A stretch of 47,885 bases of DNA. Origin: Actinomycetes bacterium. GTDB taxonomy: Bacteria; Actinomycetota; Actinomycetes; Actinomycetales; Dermatophilaceae. The translations under genes and the position numbers were made by a program. Shown piece by piece: positions 1-7,566 of the stretch; positions within the stretch are counted from its first letter, which is position 1; each line of letters starts with the position of its first letter. Below the pieces are notes generated by a model. It saw only the letters and a program-made list of their open reading frames with translations, did not search any database and was not told where the DNA came from. The stretch covers positions 1 to 47,885 of the forward strand of contig JAKPEG010000109.1 in the NCBI GenBank assembly GCA_029552065.1, read 5' to 3'.

Positions 1-2
1 AC

Positions 3-350
3 GTGCTCAACGACTTCCTCCCGGTCGGCACGCGCTACCGGGGCCGGCGATGCCTCGGCCACCTGTGGGAATGGCGCTACGCCTTGGCCGTCGAGCTCGA
101 GCACGGTCGCTTCCACGGCACGAACGTGACGAACAACCACCCCATGCTCACAGCGATGGTCGTGCTCGCCCACCTCGCCGAGGACCCGTTCTACTACGCA
201 CGCCTGTGGGTGATGGAGACCGAGGGCGAGTTGTTCAACGTCCAGCTGCGTGGCGCTCCGGTGGAGGAGTTGCGGGCGATCTTCGGCACCCTGGCCCGCG
301 CCCAGGAACACCGAAACGACCGCCTCGCCGAGGCCCTCGAGAACGCCTGA
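3..350 (+). CDS. hypothetical protein (5' end may lie outside window)
   Basis: I do not recognise this 115-residue protein. It is soluble and mixed in composition, with no signal peptide or membrane segment. The middle reads as an alpha-helical stretch (NNHPMLTAMVVLAHLAEDPF), and the C-terminus is rich in Glu, Arg and Ala (helix). The first usable start is the GTG at position 3, but only two bases of upstream sequence are visible, so the true start and the ribosome-binding site may lie outside the window. Third positions are strongly G/C, which supports real coding. It ends 14 bases before the hydrolase-ABC fusion gene and may be cotranscribed with it. Confidence 0.6.
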   Translation: MLNDFLPVGTRYRGRRCLGHLWEWRYALAVELEHGRFHGTNVTNNHPMLTAMVVLAHLAEDPFYYARLWVMETEGELFNVQLRGAPVEELRAIFGTLARAQEHRNDRLAEALENA

Positions 351-363
351 GGCTCGCTCTCGC

Positions 364-3309
364 ATGTCCCGCATCCGGTATGCCGTGGGCGGCCTCGTGC
401 TCACGCTCGCGGCGACGGGCGCGTGGCTTGGCCTCGGGCCGGTGGGCAGTCCGGGCGGGCCCTCGATCGCGGCCGCGCAGACCCTTCCCGGGTCGGCAGG
501 GGTCGGGCCGATGCCGGTGCGGGAGAGCGAGTTCGCCCTGCCGGTCGGTGCCGAGCCGGACGGCACGGCGGTGACCCTCGACGTCACCCTCGCCCGGCCC
601 ACGCCGACGGGCACCGATGCGGGCGTCCAGCCGGGCGTCGCCTCGCGGTGGCCCGTCGTGCTGCTCGCCCATGGCTTCGGTGGGAGCAAGGCCGATCTCC
701 TCGAGCGTGGGCGTGCCCTGGCTGCCCGCGGCTATCTCGCGGTGTCCTATTCCGCGCGGGGTTTCGGTGACTCCGGCGGACGCATCCATCTGGACGACCC
801 GGCCTTCGAGGTTGCCGACGCGCGCGCCCTGGTCGACCGGGTCGCGACCGAGACCGACGCACTCCTCGACGCGCCGGGTGACCCGCGGCTGGCCGTCCTC
901 GGGGCCTCGTATGGCGGGGCGCTCGCGCTCATGCTCGGGTCGAGCGACCCCCGGGTCGACAGCGTCGTCGCCTCGGTCACCTGGAACGATCTCGCCGAGG
1001 CCTTCTTCCCCCAACATGCGAGTGCGGTCGCCGTGGGCGAGACGGCTGCAGCCGTCACTCCGACCTCGACCGTCGGGGTGCTGCGCCAGCTGTGGGCGTC
1101 CCGCTTCTTCGGGTCCGGGGTCGCCACGCCGAGCGCCGCGGGCGGCGCGCCGTTGTGCGGCCGGATGGACCCGTCGGTCTGCGAGCCCTTCCTCGCGGCC
1201 GTCGAGTCGGGCACCCCGAGCCCCCAGCTGCTCGACCTGCTGCGGGCGCACAGCCCGGCTCCGTCGCTGTCGGGCCTGCGGGCGAGCACGTTGCTCGTCC
1301 AGGGCATGCGCGACACCCTCTTCGGGCTCGACCAGGCCGATGCGACCGCCCGGGCCCTGGCCGGCCGGGTCCCCCGCCTGGGCGTGCGCTGGATCGACGG
1401 CGGCCACGACGGGCCGAGCAGCACCGCAGCGGCGGACGAGCAGGCCGTCGACGACTGGCTCGCCGACACCCTGGGCGGGCCGTCCGGCTCGAAGGTGGCC
1501 GCCGGCTCGGGCGACTTCGTCTACGCCGCAACGATTCCGCGTCGTCAGAGCGTGGCCCCGCTCGTCGGTATCCAGCACTACCCCGGCGTAGCCACGTGGA
1601 CGTCGGTGCCGTTCGCGTCCTCGGGATCCGGCACCGGAGGCAGCGCCGAACGCACCGTGGCCACCCCGCCCGGAGGCCAGCCCGCTTCGGTCACCACCCT
1701 GCCGGGAGCCGGTGCGCTCGTGGGGGGTGCGGCGGCATACCAACTCGCGGCTCTGCCGGGTCAGTCGGCGGCCTTCGACACGGTGCCGTTGGAGCAGCGG
1801 ACGACGATCGCGGGCGCTCCCCGCGTGACGCTCACGGTCACGTCGACGGGCACCGAGGTCGTGCTCTTCTTCAGCCTGTGGCAGGTGACCGCCGACGCCG
1901 CCACCCTGCCACGACGGCTCGTCGCGCCCGTGCGGATCGTGACTGTGCCCGGTCGGCCGACGACCGTCGAGGTCGCCCTCGCGCCGGCGACGTGGACGGT
2001 CGAGGCCGGCAGCCGGTTGCGCGTGCTCGTCACCTCCACCGACTCCGCGTATGCCGCCCCGCGCACCGCTCGCGTCGACCAGGTCGCGGTCACGGGCGCG
2101 GGGTTGCGGCTGCCGAACCTGCCCGGGACCGTCGTCGCACATGAGTCCGACGTGGACACCGAGTCGATCGGCGTGGCCGGCGTGATCCTCGTGCTCCTCG
2201 CGGTGCTCGCTTCCGCAGCCTGGGTGGAGCGCCGACGACGCCGCCACCTGCCCCACCGCCCGGAGCTGCGCGGCATACCTCTCGTCGTCGAGGGTCTTGC
2301 GAAGGCCTATCCCGACGGGCATCGCGCGGTCGACGGCGTCTCCTGGCGGGCCGAACGCGGGCAGGTCGTCGGGCTGCTCGGGCCCAACGGAGCGGGCAAG
2401 ACGACGACCCTGCGGATGGTCCTCGGGCTCGTCGCGCCCGACGCAGGTGCCTGTTACGTCGGCGGCGAGCCGATCCGGCCCGGGTCACCGGCCCTCGCCG
2501 GGGTCGGGGCCCTCGTCGAGGGACCCGGCTTCCTCCCGCACCTCACCGGCGTGGACAACCTGCGCGCCTACTGGGCGGCGACGGGGCGACCGGAGTCGGA
2601 GGCCGGCTTCGCCGACGCGCTCGAGGTCGCGGCGCTCGGCGACGCGGTCGACCGGCCGGTCCGGTCTTACAGTCACGGCATGCGCCAGCGGCTCGGCATC
2701 GCCCAGGCGATGCTCGGACGCCCCGACCTGCTCGTGCTCGACGAGCCCACCAACGGCCTGGACCCGCCGCAGATCGCGGCGATGCGCCCGATCCTCCAGC
2801 GGTATGCCGCGAGCGGCCGGACCGTGGTCGTCTCCAGCCATCTGCTCGCCGAGGTCGAGCAGACCTGCTCGCACGTCGTCGTCATGCACGCGGGGCGGGT
2901 GGTGACGGCGGGGGCGGTGGCCGACCTGGTCGACAGCCCGACGACGACGGTCGCCGCGCTCGACCCGGCCGCGACACCCGCGCAGGTCGCGGCGGTGGCC
3001 GAACGAGTGGCCGACCAACCTGGGATCGAAGCGGTCGAGGTCGTGGCCGACGAGGGCGAGCCGCGCCTCGTCGTCACTTCGTCGCTGCCGCGGGCCGACG
3101 TCGTGCGTGCGCTCACGCGCGCGGGCGCGGACGTCGTCGGGGTGAGTAGTCGCCGGCATCTCGAGGAGGTCTTCCTCGGTGTCATCGCGGCCGCCCGGCG
3201 CGGGGGGACGCCCGACCACCACGGGCCGGACGACGCCCACGACGCATCAGGCGAGCGCGGCTCGCCGGAGTCGGTCACCGAGGCGCTTCGGCGGGTGCGC
3301 GCCCGATGA
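364..3309 (+). CDS. secreted alpha/beta-hydrolase (X-Pro peptidase/CocE-like) fused to ABC transporter ATPase
   Basis: One open frame of 981 residues joins two proteins. It opens with a signal or anchor sequence (MSRIRYAVGGLVLTLAATGAW), followed by an S15/CocE-like alpha/beta-hydrolase. HGFGGSKADLL is near residue 100, the nucleophile elbow GASYGG is near 180, and a DGGHDG histidine is near 347. A beta-rich domain like the X-Pro dipeptidyl-peptidase C-terminal domain spans about 390-590. A membrane helix (about 596-616) and a basic stop-transfer RRRRRH lead into an ABC ATPase with Walker A GPNGAGKTTT near 673, signature YSHGMRQRLG near 770 and Walker B LLVLDEPTNGLD. The ATPase belongs to the drug/lantibiotic-export type that works with ABC-2 permeases. 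The ATG at 364 was chosen because the signal sequence begins there. The hydrolase should lie outside and the ATPase inside. The next gene is the matching permease, with overlapping stop/start. No frameshift is visible at the junction. Confidence 0.9.
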   Translation: MSRIRYAVGGLVLTLAATGAWLGLGPVGSPGGPSIAAAQTLPGSAGVGPMPVRESEFALPVGAEPDGTAVTLDVTLARPTPTGTDAGVQPGVASRWPVVLLAHGFGGSKADLLERGRALAARGYLAVSYSARGFGDSGGRIHLDDPAFEVADARALVDRVATETDALLDAPGDPRLAVLGASYGGALALMLGSSDPRVDSVVASVTWNDLAEAFFPQHASAVAVGETAAAVTPTSTVGVLRQLWASRFFGSGVATPSAAGGAPLCGRMDPSVCEPFLAAVESGTPSPQLLDLLRAHSPAPSLSGLRASTLLVQGMRDTLFGLDQADATARALAGRVPRLGVRWIDGGHDGPSSTAAADEQAVDDWLADTLGGPSGSKVAAGSGDFVYAATIPRRQSVAPLVGIQHYPGVATWTSVPFASSGSGTGGSAERTVATPPGGQPASVTTLPGAGALVGGAAAYQLAALPGQSAAFDTVPLEQRTTIAGAPRVTLTVTSTGTEVVLFFSLWQVTADAATLPRRLVAPVRIVTVPGRPTTVEVALAPATWTVEAGSRLRVLVTSTDSAYAAPRTARVDQVAVTGAGLRLPNLPGTVVAHESDVDTESIGVAGVILVLLAVLASAAWVERRRRRHLPHRPELRGIPLVVEGLAKAYPDGHRAVDGVSWRAERGQVVGLLGPNGAGKTTTLRMVLGLVAPDAGACYVGGEPIRPGSPALAGVGALVEGPGFLPHLTGVDNLRAYWAATGRPESEAGFADALEVAALGDAVDRPVRSYSHGMRQRLGIAQAMLGRPDLLVLDEPTNGLDPPQIAAMRPILQRYAASGRTVVVSSHLLAEVEQTCSHVVVMHAGRVVTAGAVADLVDSPTTTVAALDPAATPAQVAAVAERVADQPGIEAVEVVADEGEPRLVVTSSLPRADVVRALTRAGADVVGVSSRRHLEEVFLGVIAAARRGGTPDHHGPDDAHDASGERGSPESVTEALRRVRAR

Positions 3310-4160
3310 CCACCGGGGTGACCAGATCGGGGAAGGTGCCCGGGCGGCCGTTGTCCTTCGGGACCGAGTTGCGCCGTCAACTCGGCCGGCGGCGGACATT
3401 CTGGGCCGGGGTCGTCCTGCTCGGTCTGCCGCTCGTCCTCGTCGCGGCCTTCGCCTTGGGCCGCCCCACCGGCCCGCCCGCGACCGCCGCCACCCGGCTC
3501 TCCGACCTCGCGACCGCAGGCGGCGCCAACTTCGCCCTCTTCGCGCTCTCGGCGGCGGCCGATTTCCTCCTGGTCGTCGTCGCGGCGCTGCTCGCGGGCG
3601 ACCCCGTGCCCTCGGAGGCCTCCTGGTCGACCCTGCGCTACCTGCTCGCCGCGCCCGTACCGCGGGGACGCCTGCTGCGCAGCACCCTCGCGGTCGCCCT
3701 CGCCTCGCTCGGTGTGGCCGTCGCGGCATACCTCGGCTGGTCGATCCTCGTCGGGGGGGTGGCCTACGGCTGGGCGCCGTTCACCAACCCGGCCGGTGGG
3801 GTGCTCGGCTGGGGTGAGCTCGCGCCGCGACTCGCCTGCGCGGCGGCCTACCTGTTCGTCTCGCTCTGGCAGGTGGCCGCGCTCGCCTTCCTGCTCGGGG
3901 TGCGCACCGATGCGCCGCTGGCGGCCGTGGGCGCGGCGGTGCTCGTCGCGATCGTCTCGGCGATCCTCGGCCAGGTCGAAAGCCTTGGCGAGTTGCGCAA
4001 CGGGCTCCCCCTGCACTACCAACGGGCCTGGGTCGACCTGCTGAGCCCGCAGGTCGACTGGACGGCGATGCGGCACGGCGTGCTCTGGTCGATCGCCTAC
4101 ACGCTGCTCTTCCTCGGCCTCGCGCACCGGGTTTTCGCCCGCCGGGACGTGCTCAGCTGA
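3306..4160 (+). CDS. ABC-2 type transporter permease
   Basis: This 284-residue integral membrane protein has about six hydrophobic helices, for example TFWAGVVLLGLPLVLVAAFA near the N-terminus, a pair around residues 75-100, and LLFLGLAHRVFARRDV at the end. A cytoplasmic basic segment precedes helix 1 (FGTELRRQLGRRR). The last residues RVFARRDVLS are typical of ABC-2 permeases, where the final helix is followed by a short charged tail. Its ATG overlaps the stop of the hydrolase-ATPase fusion as ATGA, which implies translational coupling and a shared complex. The substrate is unknown. With a secreted hydrolase in the same polypeptide as the ATPase, the exported or processed compound may be an ester or peptide (inference). 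Confidence 0.88.
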   Translation: MTTGVTRSGKVPGRPLSFGTELRRQLGRRRTFWAGVVLLGLPLVLVAAFALGRPTGPPATAATRLSDLATAGGANFALFALSAAADFLLVVVAALLAGDPVPSEASWSTLRYLLAAPVPRGRLLRSTLAVALASLGVAVAAYLGWSILVGGVAYGWAPFTNPAGGVLGWGELAPRLACAAAYLFVSLWQVAALAFLLGVRTDAPLAAVGAAVLVAIVSAILGQVESLGELRNGLPLHYQRAWVDLLSPQVDWTAMRHGVLWSIAYTLLFLGLAHRVFARRDVLS

Positions 4161-4195
4161 GGGCGCTGCTGCCGCTCGCGCCCCCTTAGCCGCTT

Positions 4196-4270
4196 GCATT
4201 GCGTCACCACCGGCATCGCAGCGGGTCGGCCCGTCGGTCGATCGGTCGGTCGATCGATATCGACGCGGCA
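4196..4270. repeat. long direct repeat, copy 1
   Basis: Begins GCATTGCGTCACCACCGGCA and ends with CGATCGATATCGACGCGGC. Copy 2 lies about 60 bases downstream. The copies differ mainly by an 11-base length change in the GGTC/GATC tetranucleotide tract. The palindromic core CGATCGATATCGA is shared. Confidence 0.85.
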
Positions 4271-4330
4271 CGAGGCGTGACCCGGGGCGGGCGGGCCGTG
4301 GCGGCGAGCGGAGAGGTCTGCAGAACATAT

Positions 4331-4394
4331 GCATTGCGTCACCACCGGCATCGCTGCGTCGGTCGGTCGGTCGGTCGATCGATATCGACGCGGC
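4331..4394. repeat. long direct repeat, copy 2
   Basis: Same borders as copy 1 (GCATTGCGTCACCACCGGCA to ATATCGACGCGGC), with a shorter and purer GGTC run in the middle. Function unknown. No open frame or known mobile-element terminus is associated. Confidence 0.85.
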
Positions 4395-4483
4395 CCACCG
4401 CGCGTATCGAAGGTCCGGGCGGCGCGCGGGAAAGGGTCGGTCGGCGTCTGCTGGGTGCGGAGATGGGCCGGTCGGTGTCGGTT

Positions 4484-4536
4484 GGGTGCGGGGATGGGCC
4501 GGTCGCTGACCCGAAGATCGGCCCATCCCCGCACCC
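4484..4536. repeat. perfect 18-bp inverted repeat with 17-base loop
   Basis: Arm GGGTGCGGGGATGGGCCG (4484-4501) is exactly complementary to CGGCCCATCCCCGCACCC (4519-4536). The intervening 17 bases form the loop. It could act as a transcription terminator for the upstream ABC operon, although it lies more than 300 bases from that stop, or as a structured-DNA or protein site. An imperfect extra copy of the left arm (GGGTGCGGAGATGGGCCGGTCGG) is at about 4454-4476. Confidence 0.85.
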
Positions 4537-4544
4537 TGGCTCGG

Positions 4545-4707
4545 ACGGGCCGGTGCTCGGACGGGCCGGTGTTCCCGACGGGCCGGTGCTCGGACGGGCC
4601 GGTGTTCCCGACGGGCCGGTGCTCGGACGGGCCGGTGTTCCCGACGGGCCGGTGCTCGGACGGGCCAACGGTCGGACGGGCCAACGGTCGGACGGGCCAG
4701 TGCTCGG
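4545..4707. repeat. tandem array of 16/17-bp half units (33-bp period)
   Basis: Half unit A is ACGGGCCGGTGCTCGG and half unit B is ACGGGCCGGTGTTCCCG. They alternate A-B three times from 4545 to 4643. Then A appears once, two ACGGGCCAACGGTCGG variants follow, and a final ACGGGCCAGTGCTCGG ends the array: ten half units in 163 bases. There are no unique spacers, so it is not a CRISPR array. It resembles a minisatellite that has grown by unequal exchange. Confidence 0.9.
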
Positions 4708-4869
4708 ACTTGACCCTCGGACAGGCCCCGCCTCGGACATGCCCAGCTCAGGCCCGACAGCGCTCAGAGCGCGCTGCCATTCTGCAGGTGTGATCGAAGT
4801 CCCGTCCCCGTTTCCTGCATGCGGAAGTTACCCGTGGGTAGAGTCACCTCTGGGAAGAGAGGTGTCGAC

Positions 4870-5829
4870 GTGTTCGGTCCCGCAGCGGGGAGGCGGATTG
4901 CCCAGGCCTTCGGGCTTGGCGAGCAGCCGCGCCTCGAGGGACCCGTGGCCCACGGCCGCCGCGGGGCCGTCTGGCAGCTCACCACCGCAGCCGGTCGGTA
5001 TGCCGTGAAGGTCACCTTCGAGCCGGTAGCCCCCGAGGACATCGAGCGGGACGCTGCCTTCCAGGACCGGGTCCGGGCTGCCGGCGTGCCCATGCCGGCC
5101 GTCGTGCGCACCCCGGCCGGCCAGGTGAACGCCCTCGTCGAGGGACATCCCGTGCGGGTCTACGAATGGGTGGACGTGCTCGACGCCGACCGTGCCCTCG
5201 ACCCGGTCGCCGTGGGAGCCCTGCTCGCCCGGATCCACCAGGTCGAGCTCCCGGCCACCGGTGCGGTACGCGACTGGTTCTGCCGTCCGGTGGGCCCGGA
5301 CGCGTGGACCGGGATCGTCGAGTCGCTCAAGGCCGCCGACGCGCCCTTCGTGGACCGGGTGACCGCCCTCGTGCCCCAGTTCCTCTCGCTCGAGCGCAGC
5401 TTCGAGGACCCCACCGAGTTGCGGGTCTGCCACTGCGACCTGTGGAGCGACAACCTGCGTGCCACTCCGGACGGAGGGCTGGTCCTGCTCGACTGGGAGA
5501 ACTGCGGGCCGGAGAGCCCTTCACACGAGCTCGGTCTGGTCGTCTTCGAGTTCGGCCTGGGCAACCCCGACCGGATGCTCGCCCTCTACGCGGCCTACCT
5601 GCGTGCGGGCGGCCCCGGGCGGATCTCCCGCCCCGGTGACCTCACGATGGTCGGCTCCGCCTGCGAGCACCTCGCCGAGGACGGCTGTCGGCGCTGGCTG
5701 GCCGCCGCCGACCCGGTCGAGCGCGAGGCCTCCGAGTCGCTCGTCGAGTGGCTGCTCGACGACCCGGTCACGCCGGCGACGGTCGTGGACATCCTCGGTG
5801 CCGTCGCCGGTCTCGCCGCGGCTGGCTAG
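4870..5829 (+). CDS. aminoglycoside phosphotransferase (APH)-fold kinase
   Basis: This 319-residue protein has the APH/choline-kinase fold. An N-lobe lysine is in RYAVKVTFE. The catalytic Brenner motif is CHCDLWSDN (HxDxxxxN), and LVLLDWENCG supplies the metal-binding aspartate that replaces DFG. The substrate could be an antibiotic, a choline-like alcohol or a sugar, and sequence alone does not decide. The GTG at 4870 was chosen because a strong purine-rich site (GGAAGAGAGG) ends seven bases upstream. An ATG 17 codons earlier is in frame but has no such site. The gene stands alone between the repeat region and the surface-protein gene. Confidence 0.82.
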   Translation: MFGPAAGRRIAQAFGLGEQPRLEGPVAHGRRGAVWQLTTAAGRYAVKVTFEPVAPEDIERDAAFQDRVRAAGVPMPAVVRTPAGQVNALVEGHPVRVYEWVDVLDADRALDPVAVGALLARIHQVELPATGAVRDWFCRPVGPDAWTGIVESLKAADAPFVDRVTALVPQFLSLERSFEDPTELRVCHCDLWSDNLRATPDGGLVLLDWENCGPESPSHELGLVVFEFGLGNPDRMLALYAAYLRAGGPGRISRPGDLTMVGSACEHLAEDGCRRWLAAADPVEREASESLVEWLLDDPVTPATVVDILGAVAGLAAAG

Positions 5830-5834
5830 TCGTC

Positions 5835-5847
5835 TCCCGGCCCGGGA
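5835..5847. terminator. small palindrome after the kinase gene
   Basis: TCCCGG-C-CCGGGA starts six bases after the stop codon of the kinase gene. It is a 6-bp perfect palindrome with no U-run. A weak terminator is possible. Confidence 0.3.
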
Positions 5848-6000
5848 ATTGCCGAGTGCGGTGTGAGGAGGGCGACATTGCGCACGCACCAGCCGCCAAC
5901 CTAACCTGCCCGGCGGGAACGCATGTTCTCCGGACGCAGGGGGCTCGTGATCGCCCTCTCCGCCGTCGTCGATTTCGGGGCCGCACAGGGGAGAGTTCGC

Positions 6001-7449
6001 ATGGTTGAGCCCACGGTTCGAAACGGTTCCGGTTTCGCGCGGATGCTCGCCGGATTCCTCTGCGCCGCACTGCTGCTCACCGGCGTGGTCACCCTGTCGC
6101 CGAGCGCCTCGGCCGCGGTCACGTCTCCGGTGACCCTGCAGATCGAGACGCTCACCCCGGTCGGCTTCGCCGCGGGAGCCACGGTCTCGCTGCGCTTCAC
6201 GGCCACCAACACCACCGGCGGGACGCTGACCTTCGACCCGGGCGACGGGTTGTGGATCGAGACCTTCCACTCGTTCACCGAAGATCTGCCCGGTTCGATG
6301 GCCGGGGGCTGCTACCCGCAGGCATGGGGCGACCTCGGCGACTACTCGGTCGACGCCTATTTCGACCCGCTGCCGGGGACCATGGCTGCGGGAGCGTCGA
6401 TCTCGTGCACCTACGACTACACCGCGACGGCGCAGGACGTCGCCAACGGCGGCCTCTTCGGCACGCTCAGGTACCTGGCAGCGGACGGGTCGACGCAGGA
6501 CACGGACTGGTTCTTCTACACCTACCCGGCTCAGGGAAGCGCCGTTTCGCCCGTCGTCACCGGGACGGCAGCGGTCGGCAATACCCTGAGCGTGGCGCTC
6601 GGTTACTGGGGTATGTGGGGTGACTCCTTCACCTACCAGTGGCTGCGCGACGGCACGCCGATCGTCGGCGCGACCCAGCCGACCTACCTGTTGGCCGCTG
6701 CCGACCTGGGCACCCATGTGTCGGTGCAGGTCGTCGGGGCCTCCGACCTCGACGGCACGTCCATTCCCAAGGTCTCCGCGGCCACCGGGCCGGTTGCGCC
6801 GTCCGCCCAGGTCGTGGCGACGGCGTTCGTGAAGGCGGCATACCAGGACTTCCTCGGTCGGGCGCCCGGGGCCAGTGAATTGTCCGCCGCCGTCACCGGT
6901 CTGGGCAATGGCACGGTGACCAAGGTCGGCTTCCTTCGCGGCCTGGCCAATTCGACGGAATGGTTGTCGGTCATCGTCACGAGGATGTACCACGACACCC
7001 TGGGGCGTGACCCCGATCCCGCAGGTCTCGCGACCTGGGTGGACTGGATCCGAACGGGGCGATTCACCGTCGCGCAGGCCGCGGCATTGTTCTACTCCAG
7101 TGAGGAGTTCTACCTGGGACTGGGCGGCAATACCCCGTCCACCTGGGTGACCCAGCTCTACCTCAAGCTGCTGGGGCGTGAACCCGAAGCCGCGGGTCTG
7201 TCCGCCTGGGTGGCCTACACCACCAACCCGGCCTACGGCCGTCCCTTCGTCGCCGCGAACTTCTACCAGTCGCTCGAGTCGCGCCTCACCCGGGTGAAGA
7301 ACCTCTACCAGGTCCTGCTCGGCCGGGATCCCGATCCCACCGGCTGGCCATTCTGGGCGGACGTCATCGCCACAGCCGGCGACATCGAGCTGGCGGTGTC
7401 GCTCGCCGTCAGCGAGGAGTACGCCCTGCGGGCCCTCGACCGCTTCTAG
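6001..7449 (+). CDS. secreted surface protein with Ig-like domain and DUF4214 repeats
   Basis: The ATG at 6001 follows GGGGAGAG by seven bases and gives 482 residues with a classic Sec signal: a basic N-region, MLAGFLCAALLLTGVVTL, then the Ala-x-Ala site in SASAAV near residue 40. Residues about 41-175 form a secreted domain with several aromatic residues and two cysteines. Residues about 180-265 match the actinobacterial bacterial-Ig pattern (VGNTLSVALGYWG, FTYQWLRDGTPIVGAT, ADLGTHVSVQV). The C-terminal 200 residues contain three LGRDPDP/LGREPEA-type units (YHDTLGRDPDPAGLATWV, YLKLLGREPEAAGLSAWV, YQVLLGRDPDPTGWPFWA) typical of DUF4214. That domain occurs in S-layer-like and calcium-binding extracellular proteins. 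A cell-surface or matrix role is likely. No LPXTG motif or C-terminal helix is present, so attachment is unexplained. Confidence 0.85.
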   Translation: MVEPTVRNGSGFARMLAGFLCAALLLTGVVTLSPSASAAVTSPVTLQIETLTPVGFAAGATVSLRFTATNTTGGTLTFDPGDGLWIETFHSFTEDLPGSMAGGCYPQAWGDLGDYSVDAYFDPLPGTMAAGASISCTYDYTATAQDVANGGLFGTLRYLAADGSTQDTDWFFYTYPAQGSAVSPVVTGTAAVGNTLSVALGYWGMWGDSFTYQWLRDGTPIVGATQPTYLLAAADLGTHVSVQVVGASDLDGTSIPKVSAATGPVAPSAQVVATAFVKAAYQDFLGRAPGASELSAAVTGLGNGTVTKVGFLRGLANSTEWLSVIVTRMYHDTLGRDPDPAGLATWVDWIRTGRFTVAQAAALFYSSEEFYLGLGGNTPSTWVTQLYLKLLGREPEAAGLSAWVAYTTNPAYGRPFVAANFYQSLESRLTRVKNLYQVLLGRDPDPTGWPFWADVIATAGDIELAVSLAVSEEYALRALDRF

Positions 7450-7521
7450 CGGTACGCGCTCGGGGCCGCTAACCGCTCCTCAACGGACCCCCGACTCCGT
7501 GGAATGCCTCGGCGAGGCCGC

Positions 7522-7554
7522 CCGGTCGGGGCAGCCGGTGCCCGGGCCGACCGG
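7522..7554. terminator. hairpin between convergent genes
   Basis: CCGGTCGG (7522-7529) pairs with CCGACCGG (7547-7554), with GGC/GCC pairing continuing inside. It lies between the convergent surface-protein and PucR genes and could stop transcription from both sides. No U-tract is present. Confidence 0.5.
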
Positions 7555-7566
7555 CGGCAGCGAGTC

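Larger units (their letters stand above)
4161..4869. other. gene-free, repeat-rich intergenic region
   Basis: Over 700 bases without a convincing gene. It holds two copies of a 64-75 bp direct repeat, runs of GGTC tetranucleotides (GGTCGGTCGGTCGGTCGATCGATATCGA), a perfect 18-bp inverted repeat, and a 33-bp tandem array. Open frames crossing it encode only low-complexity repeats (for example an 11-residue RAGVPDGPVLG unit) on either strand, with no ribosome-binding site and no G/C third-position bias. Confidence 0.8.

Noticed and set aside
4545-4707. Regularly repeated units that could look like a CRISPR array
   Set aside because: Units are contiguous with no unique spacers, and no cas genes are near. 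It is a tandem minisatellite.
4199-4740. Open frames on both strands across the repeat region (11-residue repeats such as RAGVPDGPVLG)
   Set aside because: They merely translate the tandem DNA repeat, have no ribosome-binding site, and are open in several frames at once.
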